Assembly: GCA_963696665.1 (NCBI GenBank)
Contig: CAVOLE010000032.1
Span: 77,454-141,453, forward strand
Origin: Roseiarcus sp963696665
GTDB lineage: Bacteria > Pseudomonadota > Alphaproteobacteria > Rhizobiales > Beijerinckiaceae
DNA: 64,000 nucleotides
Direction of reading: 5' to 3'
Part shown: positions 56,815-64,000 of the stretch, piece after piece
How positions within the stretch are numbered: position 1 is the first letter of the stretch
How the letters are laid out: each line of letters starts with the position of its first letter
Translations under genes and position numbers: made by a program
The notes under the pieces: generated by a model
Seen by the model: only the letters and a program-made list of their open reading frames with translations
Told to the model about the DNA's origin: nothing
The model's database searches: none

Positions 56815-58417
56815 ATGACCGTGCCGTTGCGCGCCGCCCTTTACTTGCGCGTCTCGACGGCGCGGCAGGCCGAGCACGATGTCTCGATTCCCGATCAGAA
56901 GCGGCAAGGCGAAGCCTATTGCACCACGCGCGGCTACCAACTTGTCGAGACGTATGTCGAGCCCGGCGCTTCCGCCACGAACGACCGGCGCCCCGAGTTC
57001 CAGCGCATGATCGAGGCGGGCACGAGCAAACCCGCATCGTTCGATATCGTCATCGTCCACAGCTTCTCGCGCTTCTTCCGCGACCACTTCGAGCTGGAGT
57101 TCTACGTCCGCAGGCTCGCGAAGAACGGTGTCAGGCTCATCTCGATCACGCAGGAGATGGGCGACGATCCGATGCACGTCATGATGCGGCAGATCATGGC
57201 GCTGTTTGACGAGTACCAATCGAAAGAGAACGCCAAGCACGTCCTGCGCGCCTTGAAGGAGAACGCGCGGCAAGGCTTCTGGAACGGCTCGCTGCCGCCG
57301 ATCGGCTACCGCATCGTCGCGGCCGAGCAGCGCGGCACCAAGGTCAAGAAGAAGCTGGAAATCGATCCGCTCCACGCGGACACGGTACGGCTCATCTATC
57401 GCCTCTCCTTGGAGGGCGACGGCACGAACGGCCCGATGGGCGTCAAGAACATCGCGGCATGCCTGAACCAACGCCGCATCTTCACGCGTGACGGCGGGCG
57501 CTGGGGCGTCGGCCAGGTTCACCGCATTCTGACGCGGCCGACCTATGTCGGCCGGCACGAGTTCAACAAGCGCGCCAAGAACAAGACGCTGAAGCCCATC
57601 AGCGAGATCGTCACTGTCGACGTGCCGCCGCTGGTCGATCAGGCGACGTTCGACGCGGTGCAGACGCATCTGCGCGCTCGCAACCCGAAGGTCACGCCGG
57701 CGCGCGTCGTGAGCGGCCCGACCCTTCTTACCGGCATCTGCTTCTGTGCCGCCTGCGGCGGCGCCATGACGCTCAGGACCGGGAAGGGAGGGCGATATCG
57801 CTATTACACCTGCTCAATCAAGGCGCGTCAGGGCGAGACCGGCTGCAAGGGCCGCTCGATCCCGATGGAGAAGCTCGACAACCTCGTTGCCGAGCACATC
57901 GCCGACCGTCTGCTCCAGCCGGAGCGGCTCGAGGAGATTCTCGGCGTCCATCCTCGACCGCCGGCAGGAACGTGCCGAGCGCCGCCGCGAACACATTGCC
58001 GAACTGAACAAGCGCGCGGCCGAGACCGACCTGCGGCTCAAGCGGCTCTATGACGCCATCGAGGCCGGCGTCGCCCATCTCGGCGACCCGGCGCTGAAAG
58101 ACCGAATCGCGAGCCTGAAAGCGATCCGCGACCAGGCGCAAGCCGACGTCGCGCGTGCCGCTGCGGTGCTGGAGACATCAGGCCAGCAGGCAATCACATC
58201 ACAGACGGTCCAGAGGTTCGCCCGAACGGCGCGCGAGCGGATCAGGATCGACGGCGGCGGCTACCGCCGCGACCATCTCCGCGCGCTCGCCCAGCGCGTC
58301 GAGGTCGCTGATCGCGAGGTCCGCATCATCGGCTCGAAGAACAATCTGCTTCAGACGCTGACCGCCGCGGCAGGCGTAAAGCCGGCTACGTCCGGCGTTC
58401 GCAGTTCACGGCGTTGA
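56815..58417 (+). pseudogene. Large serine recombinase, one frameshift
   Basis: A site-specific recombinase of about 534 residues. The catalytic domain starts AALYLRVSTARQAEHDVSIP (nucleophile Ser in RVST) and has VHSFSRFFRD; the recombinase domain follows (GIRV-like part GFWNGSLPPIGYRIVAAEQR and RRIFTRDGGRWGVGQVHRIL); a zinc ribbon is in ICFCAACGGAMTLRTGKGGR. One frame change near 57947 separates the C-terminal coiled coil (EHIAELNKRAAETDLRLKRL), which ends at 58417. Such enzymes integrate phages and mobile islands. The single lesion could be an error. Confidence 0.87.
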
Positions 58418-58549
58418 CGCGGTGACTGGAAGCGGGCGAACCGGCCGTCATCGTCTGGTTCGGCGGGCTGGAGAGGCCTTGCTACGACAGTGATCCTCGT
58501 TATTCTGGCCATAATCATATGTTTAGGCCAAGTTAGGCTAGGATCAACA

Positions 58550-58786
58550 ATGCCAAATCGGGTGTCCAAATCGCAATTCAAGGCTCGCGCGCTGGAATTC
58601 TTCGGCAGGTTGAAACCACCGGCGAGCCGCTGATCGTGACCGATCATCAGTGAGAACCGAAACCGGAATCCGCGCTTACTTCGTCAAGAACCCTCGCGCA
58701 ATCCGCTCGATGTGTTGCGCGCCTCGGTGCTGCGTTATGACAGACCAACAGACCCCGTTGGCGACGACGATTGGGATGCGGAATAG
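58550..58786 (+). pseudogene. Phd/YefM-type antitoxin, frameshifted
   Basis: MPNRVSKSQFKARALEFF opens the frame; in neighbouring frames it continues RQVETTGEPLIVTDH and NPLDVLRASVLRYDRPTDPV with the end DDDWDAE. This is the typical start and end of a Phd-family antitoxin; the middle is shortened. Its TAG overlaps the GTG of the toxin gene (TAGTG). Confidence 0.65.
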
Positions 58787-59170
58787 TGATCTTGCTCGAC
58801 ACCCACGCATTGATTTGGTGGGTCAACGGCGACCCGATGTCGGCTCGCGCCACGAGCGCGATCACGGCTGAACTGCAAGGTCGCGGGATCGCCTCGAGAA
58901 TAGCCATGCTGACGACGCTCGCTCGCCTCTCGCTCTGCATCGACGTCACGACATGGCTCGCCGAGATCCGACGGATCGAAGGAGTCGGAGTTGTCGCGGT
59001 CGACGATGAAATCACATGTCGACGCTGTCGAACTACCGGGGGAATCTCGTAAGGATCCGGCAGACCACCTCATCGTCGCGACGGCCGCGAACTCGACGTC
59101 CCCATCGTCACCGCGGACGAAAAGTCATACGGTTATCCGCACGTTCGAACGATTTGGTGAAGCCTTGCCG
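58786..59170 (+). pseudogene. VapC-like PIN-domain toxin, frameshifted
   Basis: ILLDTHALIWWVNGDPMSAR gives the first catalytic Asp of a PIN ribonuclease. Then CIDVTTWLAEIRRIEGVGVV follows, and after frame changes DPADHLIVATAA (the conserved acidic end) and DEKVIRLSARS-like sequence. The toxin cleaves RNA in the intact family. Two or more frame changes make it inactive as it stands. It forms a pair with the preceding antitoxin remnant. Confidence 0.7.
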
Positions 59171-59187
59171 CGACGGGGCCGCGTGCG

Positions 59188-60243
59188 TCAGGGTACCCTC
59201 CGCTTCACCTCGCGGGTCTCCTTGGCCAGCTTCCGAACCGCTGCGACCTGCCGGAAAAAATCGCGCAGCGGCTGCGCCGCGATCCGCCCCACCGCTCGCC
59301 CGCCGGCACGTCGTTCATGAGACCGGCGTCGGCCGCGATCTGTGCGCCGGCGCCGAGATGGAGATGGCCGGCGATGCCGGCCTGGCCGCCCAACGCCGCG
59401 AAATCCTCGATCACCGTCGAGCCCGACACGCCGCTCTGCGCGACGAGGATGCAATGCCGGCCGATCACGACATTGTGGCCGATCTGCACGAGATTGTCGA
59501 TCTTCGTGCCCTCGCCGATCACGGTGTCGCGGTTCGCGCCGCGATCGATCGTCGCGCCCGCGCCGATTTCGACGTCGTCCTGAATGATGACGCGTCCGAT
59601 CTGCGGCACCTTGAGATGCCCGCGAGCGCCCATCGCAAATCCAAAGCCATCCTGTCCGATGCGCGCGCCGGAATGAACGACGACGCGATCGCCGATCAAT
59701 GCGCAGACGATCGTGCATCCCGCGCCGATCGAACCGTGACGGCCGATGCGTGTGCCCGGGCCGACGACCGCGTTGGCCCCGATCACGGTTCCGGTCCCGA
59801 TCTCGGCGTGGGCCCGATCACGGCGCCGGATCGACCACGACGCCCGGCTCGAGCCGCGCGGCAGCGTGAACGAAAGCGCTCGGCGAAACACCGCGCTCCC
59901 CGAACACCGAGCCTGGTCTGACCGCCTGGGGAAACAGACGGGCCATCGTCTCCGCCATCGCGCGGTAGGGCTGCGCGGTCGCCAGCGTCGCGCAGCCGCG
60001 CGGCGCCTGCGCGGCGTAGCGAGGCGCGAGAAATACCGCTGCCGCGCGCGTGGCCTTCAACTGCGGGAGGTAGCGCGGATTGTCCAGGAAGGACGAGAGC
60101 GTCGGGACCCGCGGCATCGAGCGGCGCGACGTCGCAGACGAGCCTTTCGGCATCGCCGTCGAATCCGAGCGCCGCCCCCGTCCATTCCGCGATCTGCCTC
60201 AGATTCGGTCGAGCGCCAGCGGGAAGAAACTGATCTTGGCCAA
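59188..60243 (-). pseudogene. lpxD: LpxD, UDP-3-O-acylglucosamine N-acyltransferase, frameshifted
   Basis: LpxD adds the N-linked acyl chain in lipid A synthesis. The start is TTG 60243 (LAKISFFPLALD). The N-terminal domain is in LRQIAEWTGAALGFDGDAER and FLDNPRYLPQLKATRAAAVF; the hexapeptide left-handed helix in GTGTVIGANAVVGPGTRIGR and DNLVQIGHNVVIGRHCILVA, with the catalytic His in the latter. At least three frame changes are needed. The usual downstream genes fabZ and lpxA are absent; the VapC remnant follows instead. Confidence 0.82.
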
Positions 60244-60264
60244 CGCGGTCTCTCTGGTTGCGAA

Positions 60265-60292
60265 AAGGCGCGCCGGTGACCCGACGCGCCTT
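60265..60292 (-). terminator. Terminator-like hairpin between bamA and lpxD
   Basis: On the minus strand AAGGCGCG pairs with CGCGCCTT around a 12-base loop, followed by TTTT. It lies in the short gap after the bamA stop and would limit transcription into lpxD. Confidence 0.5.
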
Positions 60293-60315
60293 AGCAGACG
60301 ATCCAGCGTAGAGAC

Positions 60316-62817
60316 TCAGAACGAGCGCCGCCCGTGAAATTTACGAACTGGGTCTGGTCGTACTTGCCCTCGTGACCGGCACGGCAAAATCAAGTCGAAT
60401 GGGCCCCAGCGGCGATGCCCAGAGCAAGCTCGCGCCTACCGAGGTGCGAATTACTTTCTCGTCGTCCAGCGTGATGCAGTTGCTCTGCGTGAAAGCCGGC
60501 GCAACATTGGCCGCGTAGCAAGGCGTATTCTTCGGCAGGCCGAGGAGCGTCGAGAAGTTCGACCCTCCGGTATAGCCGAATAATGTTCCGGCGTCGGCGA
60601 ACAAGGCGTCCTTCAGTCCCAATTCCTTGGGCAAGCCGAACAACGGAAACTGCACCTCGCCGGAGCCGCCGAAATAGGTAGTGCCACCAAGACCGTTGGC
60701 CGCGATATTGTTCGGATCCGATATGTCGCGAGGTCCGATGCCGCCCGGAGCGAAGCCGCGAACCAAAGTGGGACCGACGTTGAAATTGTTGATGATCGGC
60801 AACGAGGAATCTCTTCCCAAACCAGTGATCTGGCCGCCCTGCACGTGCAGAAGCCCCACGATATCGTCGGTGATCGGGTAATAATAGCGGCCTTCGACCG
60901 TCTCGCGAATGAACTTGATTGCGGCCAGACCGGCGACGTCCTGGTGGAAATTGGCATAGAAGCCGCTAGTCGGATCCTTGCGGTTGTCCAGGCTGTCCCA
61001 GATCAGCGAATAGCCGGCGAGCGAGGTGACGGTCACCCCTTCCGAGGCCGCTTGCTTGATTGCAATCGAGGCTTCCCCGTTCGTCAAGCAGTTGTCGATG
61101 GAGGTCGGAATCACCGAGGGCGTAGTTCCCCTGGAAACCAGCGTCCCCAGGCGCCTGACAATCGTTATACGGTTGCGAATTTCGTATTCGGAATTTCAAT
61201 CTGCGCCTCATAGATCGAATAGTTCGGTTGGAACGTGAATTCGTCGGTGACCGGAATCCCCAATCGAAGATTCACGCCCGTGGTCGAGGTTTCGTAGAGC
61301 GCAAACTGGTTCTCCAGCTGCTGCTTATGGAACAGGTCGAAACCCGCCGCGAGGTGTTGGTCCAGAAAATACGGCTCCGTGAAGGTCAGTCCCCATCCGT
61401 TGGCGTATTGGCCTTCCGAAACGCTCGCCCTCACGTATTGCCCGCGACCGAGAAAATTGGTCTCCGTGAATGCGACCTCAGCCAGAAACCCTTCGGTGGT
61501 CGAATAGCCGCCGACGAGGCGAAGGAGACGTCGGCTGGTCCTCCACCTCGAGGGACCACGATGGACGCGGTGCAGGCGTCGAACCCGGCCGGTTGGTGAT
61601 GTGAACTTTCTTGAATAATTCCAGATTGTTCGAGCCGACGTTCGGCTTTCTCGATCATCGCGTGGTTGAAGGAACCGCCTTCGCCGATGTCGAACTCGCG
61701 GCGAATGACATATCGCGCGTGCGCGTGTTGCCGCGGATTTCGATGCCGCTCGATGTAGACCTTCGGACCGTCGTCGATGGTGAACGCCTGACGGCAATCG
61801 TGATGGGCTGCCTCGTTGCGCTCGCCGTGCGGGCGAACCTGCGAGAAGGCGTAGCCCTGGCGCGCCACGTCCCGGGCGATCGCCTCGGTCGACAATTCGA
61901 CAGCCGATGCGCTGTAGACGTCGCCGGGCGCTGGGAAGTCGGCGAATTTCACGAGGCGCGGGCCATCGACGTTCGGGATGTGCGAGATCAACCGTGACGC
62001 TTGAAACGTGATACTGGGGGCCTCTCATCTTTCATCGTGATCGTAATCACATAGCCCCCGGCCAGGATGGTCTTCGTAGCGCACGTCCGTGTTCGTGATG
62101 CGGAAATCGGCGTAGCCGTTCTTCATGTAGGACTTGCGAATCGCCTCCTCGTCCGAGGCGAGTGTGATCCGGGATCGTAGACGTCGCTGGTCTTGATGAA
62201 TGAAAGGAAGTTCATCTCCGAAGTCTGCATCAGTGCCGTGCAGGCGATAGTTGGAGAAGACGTTGATTGCCGACGAAATTGATCTCCCGCACGCCGGTCT
62301 TTTCACCCTCGTCGATGGTGAAGACGAGGGTCCTCACGACCATTGGGCTTAGCGGGACAAGGCGATAGTACCTTGGGCTTCGCGGAATGTCCAAATTTTT
62401 TGTAGGCGTCCTTGATGCGGTCGAGGTCGGCCGTCGCTGACCTCCGTCGCTGAATTCCGAGCTGCGCCTTGGAATGGGCTACGAGTGGGAGCTGATCGCC
62501 CTTGATCTTGCTGTTGCCCTCGAAGGCGACGCGATTGAGGACGGTGACGGTGCTTTCCACCACTTTGACGACGACATGGCCGCCGACGATGCGGGCGCTC
62601 ACGTTGGAGAACATGCCGGTCTCGGAAAGCGCCTTGACCGCCTCGTTCACATGCTCTCCTGGTCGGCGCCCGTGAAATAGGAGCGAATGGTGTCAGCATC
62701 GCCGCGCGTGGCGCCCTCGACGACGATATTCGGGTTCGGGGGAGCCGCCGCCTGAGCGTTCGCGAGCGACGCCCGATTCGCACACCCCCAACGCCAACGC
62801 GACCACCAAGATGAGCC
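60316..62817 (-). pseudogene. bamA: BamA outer-membrane assembly factor, many frameshifts
   Basis: BamA inserts beta-barrel proteins into the outer membrane. Recognisable parts: NIVVEGATRGDADTIRSYF (POTRA 1), MNEAVKALSETGMFSNVSAR and NRVAFEGNSKIKGDQLPL (POTRA 1-2), FTIDDGPKVYIER (POTRA 3/4), VGGYSTTEGFLAEVAFTETN (start of the barrel), GPTLVRGFAPGGIGPRD (the VRGF motif) and ASPLGPIRLDFAVPVT (last strands). About ten frame changes occur along it. At the end, ACGAGGGC for ACGAAGGGC and CGTTCTGA for CGTTTCTGA are homopolymer shortenings; the normal stop is at 60316. Confidence 0.85.
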
Positions 62818-63072
62818 CATTCAGGCAGCCACGAAACAGCTGCACCTCGGCCCGGCGTCCCGCTCTCGGCATCCGACTGCCTGGGGAACGGCTTCGGCGC
62901 CCAGCGGACGCACTCTGACGCGGCAGACGCCTCGCGTTGGCGCCATCGCCGCGGCGCCGAGCTCGAACACGAGCGACCCTGCCGCCGCTGCCGAACAGGC
63001 GATGTGACCTGACCTGACGCTTTTACACCGTTTTTGCAGCGATCGCTGCAAACTCGTAATCTTGCACTCAAG
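62818..63072. other. rseP-bamA spacer
   Basis: No separate gene is recognised. The stretch may include the damaged signal-peptide region of bamA and a promoter for it. Confidence 0.4.
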
Positions 63073-64000
63073 CTACTGACGATTGCGGCCAGGCGTGGCC
63101 GGGGCAACACAATTCATGGTCGACCAAAGGCCGACCGCCGTGGCCGACCAGCCGCATGACGAGTCGCGCGAGGTCGTGCAAACGACGAGCAGATGCGACG
63201 AAAGCGAGGCTCGACTCGCAGACCAGGCCGGTGAACGCGCTCGCTGACGTGCGTCCGGGCGGCGCGTACGGGCGCGTGAAACATCAGGAGATGGGGCGGC
63301 GATCGAGCAAGTGGAATCGGCAGCAGATTCGACCAGGCCGACGGAAACGGAGAACGAATGCGGCGCAGGCTTGAAGAACTGCCAGGGGCTGATCTTCGCC
63401 ACTTCGCGCGCGATTTGCGACACCGCGACGGGTCCGGCACGATCTGATCGGCTCGATTCAGCGGCCCGGCGAACGAGGCCGTCGACGTGGCCGCTCGTCG
63501 CCTTGGCGATGAACCGCGACCTGCTGTGCGCCGCAGCGCGGCGCAGGTCTGGCCGGTCCGCACGGCTCGACACTTCACGATCCGCCGGGTCGCTGCGACG
63601 ACATGAGGCCGAGACCGGCCCTGATTCGACGCTTGCCGAAGCGGCGCCCTGGCCGACGACTGCGACCTGCCGGCGTCGGGCGACGCAGGCCGCGCCGCCT
63701 GGCGGCGTCGCTCGACGACGAAGGTCATCGGCAGCCCGGTGCTGAGCATTCGCGGCTGCCTGCAGGTCCTGGAAGCTGGTGACGGGACGACCGTCGATCG
63801 ACTTGACGACGTCGCGCGACTTGAAGCCCACCTGCGGCGGCGGGCGAACCCGCCTCGACGAAGCCAATCCGCGGGCTGTGCTCGGAGCGACCAAAAGCCA
63901 TGAAGAGCAGCGGTGAACAATACGAAGGCCGAGAATGAAATTGGCGATCGGCCCGGCGGCGACGATGGCGGCGCGGTCGCGCAGCGGGTCGGCCGGCGAG
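63073..64000 (-). pseudogene. rseP: RseP site-2 protease, partial and frameshifted
   Basis: RseP (M50 family) cleaves the anti-sigma factor RseA within the membrane. The window contains the middle and C-terminal part: RDRAAIVAAGPIANFILGL (membrane segment after the active site), the PDZ strand VGFKSRDVVKSIDGRPVTSF and QDLQAAANAQH. Downstream sequence can be followed only across several frames to about 63073. The HExxH active site lies outside the window. Confidence 0.78.

Overview
The window looks like a chromosomal accessory region of an alphaproteobacterium, probably of the order Hyphomicrobiales (Rhizobiales). The base composition is GC-rich, the right end carries rseP-bamA-lpxD in the order usual for that class, and the gene content (two-domain DUF1254 proteins, an HWE-type kinase, RbsC-type sugar permeases, ISKra4/IS66/IS21/ISL3 debris) fits. 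The genus is not determinable from the sequence alone.

Layout. 1-11947: stress and metabolite genes, namely two DJ-1/PfpI paralogues, SnoaL-like, HbpS/GlcG-like, SDR, a DUF4239-like membrane protein, OsmC, two cysteine hydrolases, TetR and a truncated HlyD-type pump subunit. Two ISL3 fragments and an intact IS21 element split this group. 11948-17930: a nest of mobile elements; a decayed IS21 copy is interrupted by a second, intact IS21 type flanked by a 9-bp target duplication, followed by IS66, IS110 and IS3 remnants. 18047-26009: a cobalamin-independent methionine-synthase-like protein, a large hybrid histidine kinase with an in-frame TGA, IS66 debris and an arylsulfatase with a nonsense codon and a frameshift. 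26385-32493: nested transposons; an ISKra4-like gene is cut by an intact IS1182-type element, next to a decayed TniABQ transposon. 32530-38932: broken metabolic genes (aminotransferase, EamA exporter, haloacid dehalogenase) and four exported proteins (two DUF1254/DUF1214, one Gly/Tyr-rich, one HdeA-like). 39513-49472: two AraC-type regulators and an RbsABC-like ABC operon containing a permease fused to an SMP-30/strictosidine-synthase-like domain. 49510-52821: response regulator, CheR/PAS/HWE-kinase remnant and a truncated TPP enzyme. 52822-59170: integration module (mini-IS21 carrying IS3, tyrosine integrase, AlpA-like protein, WapI-like immunity protein, large serine recombinase, decayed VapBC-type pair). 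59188-64000: lpxD, bamA and rseP, each read only through several frame changes.

How parts fit together. The best preserved functional unit is the divergent AraC regulator plus ABC operon (41363-49472): a 21-bp-period direct repeat lies between them, a strong terminator-like hairpin follows the binding-protein gene, and genes overlap by ATGA/GTGA junctions downstream. The first 12 kb reads as a reactive-electrophile or oxidant response group with its own TetR regulator (inference).

The dominant property of the window is disruption. About two dozen genes carry frameshifts, stop codons, truncations or deletion fusions, while several transposases and the transporter genes at 42660-46881 are intact. 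Three disruptions are clean single-base nonsense changes and several are deletion or inversion junctions, which argues for real decay. Others, notably at the end of bamA, are one-base changes in homopolymer runs, which could be assembly error. I saw no rRNA, tRNA or CRISPR array. I did not find a clear new defence or metabolic system; the best candidates for a second look are the permease-SMP-30 fusion operon, the inverted IS21 pair bracketing the stress genes, and the degenerate envelope cluster.
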